Notes: generated by a model from the letters alone, not told the origin. 64,000 nt of DNA from Craterostigma plantagineum (GCA_027422505.1 JAPQWV010000005.1:7259501-7323500); one strand, 5' to 3'; counted from the first letter of the stretch, positions 46,842 through 59,883 are shown. Program-made: numbers and translations.

Positions 46842-47184
46842 TGTTATTCCCAGTATATCCAACTAAAACACATTTCTAGCATTTTAACCACGATAATAAT
46901 GGAAAGAATTTAACTTATCGTGGGGGCGTGCGTGCGTGTTCTCGAGAGGGTTTTGGAGCTTCTCTCACAAAAATTATTTCTCTGTATTTCTCACACATAC
47001 AAGACCCTTAACTATGTGTTAGGGTTTAGTACTTATACCACATGTTGGTATATTGTACTTGGGCCCTTGTAAGCCCATTACAAATAAGCTCACTAGGCTT
47101 TACAAATAAAAGCCGAGTTCACTTAAATAAAATTACAAGGCTTAGATAAAATAATTAATTGAACACAATAAAATATTCCTAACA
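46842..47184 (-). repeat. 3' LTR of the Gag-only retrotransposon
   Basis: 343 bp, TG...CA ends, matched by 56192-56535. Confidence 0.94.
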
Positions 47185-49572
47185 ATCTCCCCCTTTGTGT
47201 TCAATTTACAGTTAAGCGCTGGTTATCTTGGTCTTGTAATAGTCCTGAGTCATCAAAGAACACGTATCAGAGTTGCATACGCGAAAGTTTGTGCATGCGT
47301 GTTCTTCTTCAATCACATCCTCCTTTGTCTTGTCTTGTGACCTCTTCCTTACAAGATCTTCAAGCCACCGTCCCTTGAACTTCTCTTCTCTTACGTGTTC
47401 AAAGCTGCTCGATGGATCGTCTCTTTTTGTGTTCGATCTCTCCGTGGATAGTCACCACTCCCCCTATGTTTGTTCGACCTTTCGTTGGAATTGGAGAATT
47501 CTCTATAAATTTGGAGAGACGTACACTAGTCGAATATTCTCTTTAGGTGTTCCAGCTCTCCCTTCACTTGTCGCAACTCCCCCTACATTTGTTCAACCTT
47601 GTATTGGGATTGAGAGTTTTCTTTAAACTCGAAGAACTGTACATCGGCAGCTTTGATGCTTGAAATCCATGCTGAAATTGTTGGTCGTATCTTGTTATTT
47701 GAGTCTGATCTCTTCGTTCGATTGAGGCGTTAACATCAGTCGTTGGACTCTATGGTCTTCGCTTGATTCTTTGACAAGGCTTGATATTTGGCATTTTCTA
47801 ATCGGTATTGCACTTTGTCGTGGTGTTGCTCCCATTTTGCTTTGGTAACCATCCCCCTCAAGATCGAGCTAGGGCGATCGTCATGTGATGGGTTAAAATG
47901 GGGCATCATCTTTGGCAAGAAGATTGTGTTGTCGGGACAAGATAATGGAGTTGCTTGGTGGTCACGATTACTCTACTTCTTGGTGTCAGATTCGTCATCT
48001 TCGAAGGAAGTTGTCTGGTTCGGCCTCGAAGAAGCTTATCTGGCTCTAGAGAAAGGTAGGCGTGGAGTGTGTTTTCTGACAATGTGTTTGGGCTCCTTGA
48101 GATTATCCATTCAATTGCATGAGAGCCTGGCTTCATAGTGGTTGGCGTGGCAGAAGTAGTGGATACTCAGGTTAGTCTTCTCCTACGCTGGACTTGAAAC
48201 ATGGTAAATCTTCTTCTTCACGGCTCCAGATTCGTCATCGCTGAAGGAAGTTGTCTGGTTCGACTTCGGTGAAGCTCGTCTGGCTCCTGAAGAAGGTAGG
48301 CGTGGGGTATGTTTTAAGTTGTACCGAGGCTCCTTTGGAATATATATATTTTAAGTGTTGTAGAGCCTGGCTTCAGAGTGGTACGCTCGGCGGAAATTTG
48401 GTGGGTGGTCCGACCTATTTGTTTATACGTATCCCCTTCTCCCCCTCATGGCGATTCGTATTAACGAGATCGACATGCTTGTATAGGAGGCGAAGGAGGA
48501 CACACACGACAGGTCGGTGCGGGTAATAACCAGATGGAGCCACTAAGGCAATCTGTCGACACGAGTTCAGAGTTAAACTCTGAGACGCAGCCTGTAAGAA
48601 TATGGCTTGATAACCGGGCCACTTAGGCATCCCGTTAACATCTATCTAGGAGCGTAGCTCGTAGTCGATGGCCTAATTCCGTAGTTGTTTTGATGGTGCC
48701 ACGGCAGGACTTCCTTCCGATCATCGAAGCATGTCTTGCAATGACATATCTACGGAAGTTCAGATCTGGTCACGAAGTCCAGATGAGAAAAAGGTGTATG
48801 TGTCCTAAAAATATATAAAACATTTAGATAGAGCAGACACCTAGACTCGATGTGTTCAAGAAAGTTCAGTGGTCTGGGGCTAACTACCACTAAATTCAAT
48901 ATCTCCCGCTTCCAAGTGAAGCGGTGATAGCATACGTGGCTCCCCGTGATTTGATGAAACATCGGTCTTATGGGAGACCGATGAGTGGGTAAGGCTTGGT
49001 TGTGCATGCCCATTGGACCAAATGAGGCCTGCTATCCGTGAGCTAATAAAATTAGCACCGGTACCTATGGGGGTTGGTCCGAGTAATTTGTGAGCTAAGG
49101 GAATTTTGTATCTTCCTCTCTTCGGTCTTGTCAAGATTTTCCACATATGGGTAGCTTTATGAGTTTGAGATCGTTAGTAACACTCGGCTGTGTTCCGGGG
49201 TTAGGTTCAGTTTGGTCTGACTGAACCATGGGAACTTGAAATCCATACGTCCGGTACAAAGTGATGCGTGCTGCTTGATTTTGGTCAGCAGTTCGGAGCA
49301 GGTCTGTTGAGGTTGCCGAGTTAGCACTAGAAGCCACCGTCGCCTTTTGGAATTCTTGAGCTCTCGAGAGTTGCTTGTTTTTGGTTGGAGTCCCTCTTGA
49401 AGGTCGAACTGCTTGAGGGGGCATTTTCTTTCTGGTACCTTTTTTTTTATATATATATATAAATATATATATTTGTATTATCGTATTAATAATGTAGTAG
49501 TATACTATATATTATACTACGTAGATATAGGTAGATATATTTATGATTATTATTATTATTATTATTTTTGTT

Positions 49573-50712
49573 GCTCCCCCTCAAATCATGTTTCTTCAAA
49601 CTGAGTTACTACCCCTCAAAAGATGCAAATACGGATCAAATTTTATCTTTATCTTTTTTTTTTAAATTCACGTATTTAAGTTCACTCCCCCTCAAAAAAA
49701 TAGTTATTGCTCCCTTTTACACAAATATAAGAATTGCTTCTCTTTAAAAATAAAGAGTAGCTCCCCCTCAAATTTAGCTCAATTAAAAAATGGTATTTAT
49801 CAATTATGTGCGGAATATGCGTTTGGAATTTCAAAATCTCGCAAAGTTTTGAAAATGCATATTTAAAAAGTACCATTTAAATGATATAGGCATTTATCAA
49901 TTCAGCTTATATGCATACGTAAAAGTTAAGCTCGAAAATTCTATAAGTTGTATGCATAATGAGAATATACCTATTATAGGGTATTTATGCATTTCACATC
50001 ATGTTTGCATGCAAAAATTTGGAATTTAAAGTCTTTTTGAAGCATGCGTAACTATAATGTACCCTATTGTTTTCAAGGTAGGCAATTTGAAGTTACAACT
50101 TGATATGCATGCAAAAATTACAAAAGGATGCATATAAAAGTTACCTACGTTTGGTTGCTCGCATCGCTAACCAGTCGTGTCTGTGCAGCAGCCCAAGATA
50201 CCATACACGCTGGGAGGTGTGGTTGCTCGCATCTCTTACCAGTCATGCATGTGGAGCAACCCGAGATACCATGCATGCTGAGAGGTGTGTAGTTGTTCAC
50301 TAGGTGTTTTTGAAGAATTTTCAAAGTAGGATACAGAGTTTATAAAATGAGGAGTTCGAAGATGTGTGGTGCTGTTAGTTTCGAAGATTTCAAAGTGTGG
50401 TGCCAAAAATTCCGTATGCGAAAATGATTTTCTAAGATGTATGTCTTCGAAAGAATTTGAAGTCTTTGAGTCGCAAATTGGAATTTGGCTTGGACCGCGA
50501 ATTGAGTTGTGGTTTGCGAACTGAATGATCCGCGAATTCAAAGTTGTTCGCGAAACAGAAGAGGGTTCGCGAAATTTGAGTTTCAATAACACGGGAACTG
50601 AACTCGCGAAACTCTAGTTCTTAAGCTGACCCGCGAAACTTGATGACCTCATGAGGCTGATTCGTGTATACAATTTTGGAAAAGTGACAAAAATCGGGCA
50701 ATTTGGTATATA

Positions 50713-50761
<49 letters not shown>

Positions 50762-52252
50762 AGATGCATTGTAGCACGTTCGATTGATTGAGGAGTCGGG
50801 CGATTGTAAGAATCCAGCGATTTGATAAATCGGGCGATTTTGAAGAATCGCCGAGAAAATGATTTACTGTCGCGCTTTCGATTGATGGAGGAATCAGGCA
50901 ATTGCAGGAATTGGGCGATTTGAGGAATCGGGTGATTGGAGGAATCGCCGAGAAAACTTATAATAAGGACCTAGGTTCGATCGATTCCAAAATTGTGCGA
51001 TTCATGGAATCGCTTAGTGAATGTGGAATCGGGCGATTTCTAGAATTAAGCGATTTGAAGAATCGGGCGATGATGAGTCGGCCGATTTCAAGAATCGACG
51101 ATAGGTATTTTCAAACAAGTCGTTGTATCGGCCGATTTCGAAATCGGGCGTTTCTGAGATTCGCCGAGATAAAATTTGAAAAATCGAGCGATTTAGTTTG
51201 TAGTTTAAAGATTTAGCAACTTCTAACTTAAAAAAAACTTGGACCCAAAAATCGATTAATGGAAAGTTTAAGGGAATCACCTAGAACTGTCAAATATAAG
51301 ATTTTCAACTAACAATGATATACTGACTTCAAAGAAAAATAGGCCCCAAAATTAATATCGAATCAACGAGTCTTCCTAGATCGATTTCTGTGAGGCAGAA
51401 TCCGATAATCGACAAAGATAGCATCGCTTTCGTTCGCGGCGCTGAACCCTCAAGTCAAAAATCATCGGTATCACTTATCATTTTTGTCGGGAAAATAATG
51501 ATTTCTTTGTTCGATTCATGCCTATAAATAGACATGATTCAAAGAACACGGTCATACCATTAATCACTCATACTAAACAGAATCAACCTCACATAGATGA
51601 ACTGGAATCAGCAGCAAGATCATGAAGAGAACGATGAGTATGCCAAGTTAAGGCGTCCTTTTAACCGCAATTTGGAGATGTTAGTGCTCGAGATTTGGCT
51701 TCTCATGTGCTTGTTCGTCGTTTTAATGGCTGTGCTGTTTTGGGTCCTGACAATGCGTACTGGTTTTTGAGGCTGTTTTGGGTATTTTGATAATGTAATT
51801 TTCCTAGTTCGCGTTATGAAAGTGGTTTTCGCATTTTGAAGGTGTTTTGCGTATTTGAGTTGTAAGTGTTTTTTGTTTTTCTTTTTTTTTCATTTGAAGG
51901 GATGTACGAATCGTTTAAAGACTAGTTCGCGAAACACATCTACTCCCCCTCAATATTTGAAGTTTTGGGAATTTGAACCTCAAAGATAAAAACTTAAAGC
52001 AAAGAAATATTTTAATAAATAAAAATATTTCCCCGATTCTTAAGTTCGGGCGATTCAAAAGTTGCAAAGGAAGTTTCGAGTGATGCTCAGTTTCGGGCAA
52101 TTCATAGGCTCGGTCAATTAATTTTAAAAAAAATCCAAAGCAGTTCCGAGCGATTCTTAGTTCTCCGAGAAAAACATAATTAATTTGAAATTTCAGTTCA
52201 AAATTTTATAAAGGTAAAATTGACGAAATATTTCAAAACCTCCCCCTAAATT
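49573..52252 (-). repeat. Dispersed polypurine-like motifs (TTTGAGGGGGAG in element sense)
   Basis: CTCCCCCTCAAA or close variants at about 49575, 49687, 49761, 51943 and 52241, all in the same orientation as the true polypurine tract at 47186-47197. Confidence 0.7.
50790..51200. repeat. ATCGGGCGATTT motif cluster 1 in the Gag-only element
   Basis: About ten copies of AATCGGGCGATTT or variants, interleaved with AATCGCCGAG (near 50846, 50943 and 51158). Confidence 0.85.
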
Positions 52253-52601
52253 AATTGATTTTGTAAATTACTTAATCATGTAAACTAGGATTGAAAATGT
52301 TTTTCAGAATAAATGCAGTTCTTCCTAGATTTTACTAACATAGTAGGTATGTTATTCATTTGAGCACATATGCATATTGAAAATACAGTGAAGTACGAAC
52401 ATGTAATTTTATGCATATTTAGAATTACCAAATTTTTCAGTGTGGTTTTAGCTGTCCGCATCCCATCCCTTAATCACGTATGTGGGGCTGCTTCAGGTAC
52501 CATACGTGAGGGAAAATCACGGTCACTCGCGTCGCCAACCAGTCATAGGTGTGGAGTAACCATCTCTATGTACCTACCCATGCTGGAAACTGCAAAACAT
52601 C

Positions 52602-54801
52602 TCAAGCAGATTTTGGTACCCATCTAAGAATGGGTCCTTTCATATTAGATCTAGAGTTTATGCATGCGTCTTTCATAGATTTATATCCTAAGTCATCTTT
52701 AGGTTCATCTATAGCGTTAATGGTTGATTTAGGAACCCAAATCTTTCTAATTTCTAAGGGATAACAAAGGCTAGTGCTTGCCCTAAGTTCTTGTTTTGTA
52801 ATCCAGATTTTCTTAATTCCCAACACTTTAGCTTTAGCTTCAGTCTTAGGGTGCTTTGACTGGATGCTTTTGTTATCTTCTCGTTTGTCAAGTTTAGAAC
52901 TGGACTTGGGAGACGAATTTGTAGGCTTTATCTTTCTGTTCGTTTGAATCATCTCCTTTTGAGTTTGCGAGCCTAACTTAGCAAAGAAGCGTTCATCGTT
53001 CTTGGTTGTACGTGCATTTGCTAATCTAAAACGAGAATTTAAGGCTAGTGCATCATCATAAGAATAGTGAAAATTAGAGAGCATAGATGTTCGTACAGGT
53101 TCAGAAAATGAAATCATGGATGGAGATGTGGCAATGTTAGATTTAGCTTGTGACTGATGCCTACTATGCGAATTTGAACATGATGCTCTAAATTTAATTG
53201 CCTCCTTCTTTTTAAAAGAAGGAGCACAATCAAATAATAGGTCGCCGCCTGTGGCTATCTTCTTTCCTTTCATTCTATTTAAAATTTTACCTGTAGGTGC
53301 ATGCGAGGATAAGTTGGTACGCATTGATTTTCTCGATGCATTCTGCTTCCTTAGTGTCCTAGGCTTGGTTAGAGTTTCTATTTTAGACTCAGCTAGAGAC
53401 ATTTGTGGAGACGCTGAAGCTATAATGTTATTGATTTGTTTTTCGAGTGAGGAAATTATTGTCAATAGCACGTCATTTTCTACCTGAAAAACAATCTTCT
53501 CGGACTCTAGGGTCGAGCGCAAGTCAGAGATTTCCTTAATTGCTGGTGGGATATATGCACTAGAGGGGCTGGACTGTGCTAAGTCACGGGACGTGTTCTC
53601 GAGAATTATTGGTATTGAAGGGGGAATAAGAGCATCTTGGTAGTCATCAGACAAAGGTATTTCCCTTTTTCTTGTAGCTATTATTCATAGCTTCATAGTC
53701 AAGTGGAATTTCTACTCCTGTATTCCTATCTCCATCATTTTCTGGTGTGAAGGCCATTAATTTAGGCATGTTAATCCCTAAATAGCTAATATCATACGGA
53801 TCATATGGGTTTAGGGATTTCTTCAGAGCTAGAGTAGGGTTTGGAACAAAGCCTAGACCTGCACGTGGATCGTAGAATTCTGTGTCCTTAGGCTGGTTCA
53901 AGAAGATCGTTCGATCTGTTTGTCCTCTTTTTGTTAGGAGGTCCTCTAGCTTTTTAATCCTAGCATACAATTTTATACGTTCTTTATTCAGGAGATCGAA
54001 CTCGCATGTTTTATTGATTCGCTCATCGATGCAAGTTGTCAATTTAACGTTTAGCTCGCTAACCTGTGTCTTCAACTTTACTATTTCAGCGTCGCGACTG
54101 TCAATTTTTTATTGCACTACTTCCAGCAGGCAATCAAGATTACTCATCTCTTGAAGCTGCCTGAGCAGTCATTGATAATTGTTATCAAACCGAGCTTGCA
54201 AGTCGTTGATTGTCCTCTCGTGATCAACACATTTGCTAGTTGTTTGCTCGTAGTTTGAGACTTTGTTAGTTAAGTCAATGACTTTTGACGCTGATTCAGC
54301 TAAATTGGCTTCAGAATTAGCTAAGCTAGTTTCTAGTCTATCTACATTTTCACGTGTCATATCTAGATCGACTATAGTCTTAGCTAGTTCATTTTCTACT
54401 GACCTAAACTTGCTATGAAGAGCCGTAAATTTTTCTTGGAGTTCGAAATACAAAAGGGGGTCAATAGATTCTACCTCCCTTTCTGAAGACGCTTCCTCGT
54501 TTTTACCACCATCGACTGCTTCCATGTCATTCGGCTCCGATTTATCTCCTTTCACCATGGTTATTTTGGCTACACTCTCTTGCTCGCTTTCAGATGTTTC
54601 ATCGAGCCAGCTGTCTTGTTCTCCCATCAAGGCTACTCCAGCTTTTGTTTGCTTAATCCGTCGTAATTTTCTGGAGTAGTACTCCTCAGCCTTCCTTTTG
54701 GTTAGAAAGCAGTCTATAGCCGTGTGCCCAGGTTTGCTGCGATTATAGCATTTGATTGGCTCTGCCTTTTTCTTACTATGGGAGTTGTGGAAGGGTGCCA
54801 T
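52602..54801 (-). pseudogene. Gag-like protein of the LTR retrotransposon, in three frames
   Basis: Starts at 54801 (MAPFHNSHSKKKAEPIKCYN). A zinc knuckle with one Cys lost follows, CYNRSKPGHTAIDC (Arg in place of the second Cys), then an acidic stretch and a long heptad-rich segment that should form a coiled coil (54170-54420). The reading continues in other frames at 53647-54075 and 52602-53654. The last part is Lys/Ser-rich with IWITKQ, IWVPKS and RWVPKSA, a tail seen in plant Copia-type gag proteins. It is not followed by a protease or pol domain. Confidence 0.75.
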
Positions 54802-55219
54802 TGATTCGAAGTTTTCAGAATTTAAGCGTTGAAAAACTTTTGGTGTACACCCGAAGACTGTGTGCTGATTACGAAACTTCGAGAAAATGCTAAGTCTTTT
54901 TCTATAATATGCTTGAATGTTCTAAGTAGATCGTTGGAAATGTGATCGTTGACACGTTTGTGGATTTGCTTTCCAAACTTTACAAAAACGTCGTTTCACC
55001 GATAAATTTGGACCAGGAAAATATATTTTGAAAATTTTCGGAAAAAAAAGCCTAAAAACAGACTGAAACTGTTGGGTTCAGAATTTTCTTTTTTTTTTGT
55101 GTGTGTGATCAAGAACGTTTAAGTGTGAATTTCAAAGGGTGATTTAGTGAGAATTGGATTTCCCGATTAAAGTTTCGAATGATGAAGATTTTTTTTTTAA
55201 CAAAAAAAATCTAAGTTTT

Positions 55220-55960
55220 GAAATCAATAGCAAAAATCGGGCGAATTTGCAGAGTGAAGATTCACCGAATTTAATTCGGGCGAATTGCTGTTCAAAGAGG
55301 ATCAGAATCGGGCGATTGTTTGTCAAAGGACTGAAATTCGCCGAGAGTTTCAAATCGGGCGATTTGCAAATTCTAGCTACAGTATCAAATCGTGTGATTC
55401 AGCGATTTATATTCCTACAATGAATTTATTGAAATCGGCCGATTTGCTATGTGAGGAACAAGTGAACTATTTAATAAAATCGTGCGATTTAGTGCGTGAA
55501 ATTTAATTCGCTACAGTTGATTAGCTGCAGTGAATTCGCTACAGTAATCGGGTGCTACAGTAATCGGGCGAATTCGCTACAGTGAAATCGGAGATTCGCT
55601 ACAGTAATCGGGGGCTATTTGCTACAGTAATGTTGAATTTGAAATCGCTACAGTGAAATCGGGCGATTTTGCTACGGTAATCGGGCGAATTTACTACAGT
55701 GAAATCGTACGATTTGAAATGTTATAGTTAAATCATCCGATTTGAAATTGCTACAGCGAATTTGCTACAGTAATCGGGCACTAGTTGCTACAGTAATCGC
55801 GCGACTTGTTGCTACAGTGAATCGCTACCTTGAACAATTCAAATCGGGCGCTACATTGATTGTTAGTGAATCGGGCGATTTGTAGCTTTAAAAACTGTGG
55901 TTACAGAAACGGGTACTGTAGCAAATCGGGCGATTTGTTCATCTATCCGATTCTGGACTG
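55220..55960. repeat. ATCGGGCGAT / GCTACAGTAATCGGGCG repeat cluster 2
   Basis: Lies in the leader between primer-binding site and gag (element sense). At least fifteen ATCGGGCGA motifs, many preceded by a GCTACAGTA or GCTACAGTGA linker, form an irregular minisatellite from 55500 to 55830. Confidence 0.88.
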
Positions 55961-56191
55961 TAACTGACGAAAAACAGATCCGATTTCAACCCAAAACTCA
56001 CTCAAATCATCTGAAAAACGTTGGGTAATCACTTCAAAACACTCGAAAACAACCTAATTAGCTCTTGAGCTTGCAAAATCCGTAAAATCAACTTGAAAAC
56101 TCAAGAAATGGCAGAAATTCAAAACTGAAAAATAGAACCCAAAAATTTCAGAAACTTGCTCAAATCCTAACGTGTTTGCTCCGATACCAAT

Positions 56192-56535
56192 TGTTATTCC
56201 CAGTATATCCAACTAAAACACATTTCTAGCATTTTAACCACGAAAATAATGGAAAGAATTTAACTTATCGTGGGGGCGTGCGTGCGTGTTCTCGAGAGGG
56301 TTTTGGAGCTTCTCTCACAAAAATTATTTCTCTGTATTTCTCTCACACACAAGACCCTTAACTATGTGTTAGGGTTTTAGTACTTATACCACATGTTGGT
56401 ATATTGTACTTGGGCCCTTGTAAGCCCATTACAAATAAGCTCACTAGGCTTTACAAATAAAAGCCGAGTTCACTTAAATAAAATTACAAGGCTTAGATAA
56501 AATAATTAATTGAACACAATAAAATATTCCTAACA
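56192..56535 (-). repeat. 5' LTR of the Gag-only retrotransposon
   Basis: 344 bp, matched by 46842-47184. The primer-binding site (complement of CTCCGATACCA) is at about 56180-56190. Confidence 0.94.
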
Positions 56536-56540
56536 AAGGG

Positions 56541-59121
56541 AATAGAGGTAGGCAGTTAATACACCAACTCTACAAAATCAGAGGCCCTCTGAGGAAACTA
56601 AATAAGGATCAATATGCAAATATTGTCCTTAAGACAGAGGAGAGCCGCCAGAAGCTAGGTTTGGCCCAGGAGGATCTCAATAAGGACCCCTTGAATGCCG
56701 TATTAATTGAAAAGGAGAGGGCTACTGCTGAGGAATTTAGATACCTCAGTAAAGCTTGCGTCAAGTTCTTGGCTCAAAAAGCAAAAGCTGTTTGGCTGAC
56801 AGAGGGGGACCGAAATACCAAATACTTCCATGCAATCATTAAGCAGAGAGTTTACCAGAATAGGATTAGCTCAATAACAAATGAGGATGGGGTGATTCTG
56901 GAGGAGCCAGGAACAATTGTGTCACACTTCGTTGACTATTATAACAACTTGTTGGGGACAGCTGGGAAAGAGTTGGCTGAGATAGATGAGCTTTCCATTG
57001 CACAGGGTACCACCCTATCTGTAGAAGAACAGTTTGGACTTATAGCTCCATTCTCTAGGAAGGATGTTAAGGATGCTCTATTCTCTATTCATAGTGGGAA
57101 AGCCCCTGGCCCGGATGGCTACAACAGCGAATTCTTTAAGTCAGCCTGGAATATTGTGGGAGAGGATCTGACTGAGGCTGTATTGGAATTTTTTAGGGAA
57201 GGCCGGTTAGTCAAAGCTTTCAATCATACAACTATCACTCTTATACCAAAAGTTGCGCAACCCAGCAATGCTCAGGATTACAGACCTATAGCATGTTGTA
57301 ATACAATATACAAGTGTGTCTCTAAACTCATGTGTGCCAGACTAAAAACAGTGTTACCCAGACTCATACACGATAATCAAGGGGCATTTCTGCAAGGCAG
57401 ATCCATAGGCCATAATATTCTGCTTAGTCAAGAATTGCTGAGATTATACAATAGAGGGAATGCCTCAGCTAGATGCATGATGAAGATAGACCTACGGAAG
57501 GCTTATGACTCGGTAGAATGGGCATTTCTCCTTAATCTCCTAGCCAAACTGAAGTTTCCAGTCAAGTTTATTGCGTGGGTGAAGGAGTGTGTCACAACAG
57601 TTACTTATAAATTGGCTATCAATGGAAGTCTGGAAGGGAATATACGGGGGGCCCGAGGGTTGAGAAAAGGAGACCCTATCTCTCCACTACTCTTTGTGGT
57701 GATCATGGAGTACTTAACTCGAAGCTTGCTACTGGCATCCAAACAGAAGGGGTTCAGATTTCACCCAATGTGCAAGCAGGTTAACTTGGTAAGTATGTGT
57801 TTTGCGGATGACCTACTTATAGTATGCAAGGCACAACAGGAATCCCTAACACTGATCAAGGCTAGCTTAGAACATTTTCAAGAGGCATCTGGTCTGACAG
57901 CCAATTCCCTAAAGTCTACCATTTATATTGCTGGGACCACTCAGGCTGTTAAGCAGAAACTTCTTGCACTTACTGGATATGAAGAAGGAGCATTCCCTAT
58001 GAAGTATTTAGGAGTTCCAATATCACCTACAAGATGGAGTAGGAGTGACTACGAGGCCTTGGTTGAGAGGATTGTGAAGAGAATCACATGTTGGACCTCA
58101 AGGAATTTATCCTATGCGGGTAGGTGTTGTTTAATCAACTCTATCTTAATGTCATTACATAGTTACTGGGGGACACTGTTTCTGCTGCCTCGGAGTGTGG
58201 TGAAGAGAATTGATAAAAAATATAGAGAGTTCTTGTGGGGGAAAGGTATAGGGGCAGAAGCAAAGCTTTGGTGGATTGGGATACTGTTTGCTTGAAGAAG
58301 CAGTGGGGTGGTCTAAACCTAAAAGAGTGCGGAGCATGGAACTATGCGGGTATTGGGAAGCAGATTTGGGATATTGCTAGTAAAAAAGACAACTTATGGA
58401 TTAGGTGGTTGAACACTGTCTATTTAAAAGGGGCTGATTTATGGGAATACCAAGGGCCTGGTGTCAGTAGCTGGCAATGGAAACAATTAATCAAAGTAAG
58501 GAACATGTTTCAGAGTGGATATAGGGAGGGGAAATGGGGAGCAACTCCTGATGGGATCTACACAATTGCTTCAGGTTACACATGGCTGCGGGGGGATAGA
58601 GATAAAGCTGTAATGGCGCAGGCAGTATGGAATCGATGGAGTCTTCCTAAACATGCATTCATCATGTGGCTCATTATGCACAGAAGATTGCTTACTAAGG
58701 ATCGATTGATTAAATGGGGAGTGCATGTTCCTGATGCTAGATGTGCTCTCTGTTGGCAGGGGGTGAATGTTTGAATCACCTATTATTTGATTGTCCCTAC
58801 AGTAAAAGGGTAATGGCTGAGGTTACCAGGTGGCTGAAATTGGAAAGATGGGAGACATATGACAAATGGGAGAGGCTGGTCAAGCTAGGGAAGAAAAAGA
58901 ATGTAATATCCAAGATTCAAATTGCGGGTATAGCCACGCTTGCTTATAGCTTGTGGAAGGAGAGGAATGCGAGATTACACGGGCTGGGCGAGAGGGATGC
59001 AGTGGATTTGGCTGGACTGATCAACAAAGATTCAAGATGCAAGTGCGAGGGATGCGCTTTAAGAGGAAGACTCAAAAAGATGAAATATTTGTTAGTGAGC
59101 TGCTCTGTAATTAGCGAGTAG
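56541..59121 (+). pseudogene. LINE ORF2, reverse transcriptase and zf-RVT part
   Basis: The longest intact frame is 56661-58295 (544 codons). It holds the reverse transcriptase blocks in order: KAPGPDGYNSEF, TLIPKV, YRPIACCNTIYK, NQGAFLQGRSI, KIDLRKAYDSVEW, GLRKGDPISPLLFV and active site CFADDLLIV. The usual MKYLGVPIS follows. After a frame change near 58275 the zf-RVT domain continues (WNRWSLPKHAFIMWLIMHRR), and after another near 58760 comes HLLFDCPYSKRVMAEV. This is the L1 clade type of plant LINE. Confidence 0.9.
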
Positions 59122-59883
59122 GGTCTTATGGGTGTGATGTGTAAATCTCGGAGCTGTGGTAATGAAAATCTTTCATACCAAAAAAAAAATTATGTAATGC
59201 AGTACCAAAAACCATGAACAGACAGTAGCAAATTCAATTAATATACAATATCAAGACAACAAACAATTACCTTACAGTTGGAAAATGAAAGCTTGCATGT
59301 TTGTTCGTTCTCTGTCTCGAAACCCTAATTTGAAAGATATCAAAACCCCAAATAGAACAACGAAAAATAAAACTCTAATTTTAGCCCTAAACCCCAAATT
59401 CAAGCACTAATCAAAGAAATTAACATTGCCCGACATGGAATCCTTTAAGAAATGCACCTATCGAAGCCCTAAACTCTATATTAACCCCAAATGAAAAAAA
59501 AAGGTCGCAAAATTTAAAAAAAATGAAGCTTACAGTAGCTCGCTCGTTCCTTCTGATGTGTTCAACAATAAGCTTGCTCGTGAAAGCTTGCTCGTGGAAG
59601 CATGCTCGTTCGCTCTCATTACACATGTCTTTGAAAGTTGCTCATTCTTCGTCATCTCTCTCTCGTTCTCTGGTTTGAAGGTGAAAATGGTAGAAGTTGG
59701 GGTATGACTAATTCAATTGGTTTTTTGGTAATATTTATGTTTTACAAGGCTAAAATTGTCCATTAGGTAGTTATTTGCTATAAATATTTGAAATGGGGAG
59801 TTTGATGATAATTAAATGGGGGGTGGAGAGTTAGTTGATTGGTTGGGGAGGAGGGATTTAAGTGTAGATTTGCCATTTCTCAT

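Larger units (their letters stand above)
47185..52601 (-). other. Non-coding interior of the Gag-only retrotransposon
   Basis: 5.4 kb between the gag-like region and the 3' LTR, where pol would be expected. All open frames are short and none shows an integrase or reverse transcriptase motif. It holds a (TA)n tract (about 50700-50760), a direct repeat pair with CATCGCTAACCAGTCGTG / CATCTCTTACCAGTCATG (50162-50290, echoed near 52530), and the first cluster of ATCGGGCGAT motifs (50790-51200). Confidence 0.7.
46837..56540 (-). mobile_element. LTR retrotransposon encoding only Gag-like protein, nested in the LINE
   Basis: LTRs at 46842-47184 (3' in element sense) and 56192-56535 (5') start TGTTATTCCC and end TTCCTAACA. 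The 5-bp target duplication AAGGG is perfect (46837-46841, 56536-56540). On the minus strand the primer-binding site TGGTATCGGAGC follows the 5' LTR, and polypurine AAAGGGGGAGAT precedes the 3' LTR. The LTRs differ at only a handful of positions. The 9-kb interior has a gag-like region (52602-54801) but no protease, integrase, reverse transcriptase or RNase H that I can see. It would have to rely on an autonomous partner. Confidence 0.93.
44609..59202 (+). mobile_element. L1-type LINE, near full length, split by an LTR retrotransposon
   Basis: The LINE proper spans 44624-59187 and ends in poly(A). A perfect 15-bp target duplication AATTATGTAATGCAG lies at 44609-44623 and 59188-59202. Removing the 9.7-kb LTR element leaves about 4.9 kb: 5' leader, ORF1, ORF2 (endonuclease, reverse transcriptase, zf-RVT) and 3' UTR. 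Several frameshifts and stops make it inactive. The leader shares GTAGGTGCGATTTTCACACA-like sequence with the LINE at 11965. Confidence 0.93.
38447..59874. mobile_element. Large Mutator-like element carrying nested insertions
   Basis: A 9-bp duplication with one mismatch, ATTTCCCAT (38438-38446) and ATTTCTCAT (59875-59883), encloses imperfect long inverted ends. GGGGCAACCTCAAATAAATC and, from the right, GGCAAATCTACACTTAAATC; further in, ATCAACTAACTCCCC / ATCAACTAACTCTCC and ATGGACGATTTTGCC / ATGGACAATTTTAGC. Copy A shows the intact site (about 36803-36825). Without the nested LINE and hAT element it would be about 5.8 kb. No mudrA-like transposase is visible. A possible Ulp1-like remnant is at 44400-44585. 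Confidence 0.75.

Noticed and set aside
49000..49424. Minus-strand frames in the LTR element interior as pol
   Set aside because: No integrase, reverse transcriptase or RNase H motif in any frame.
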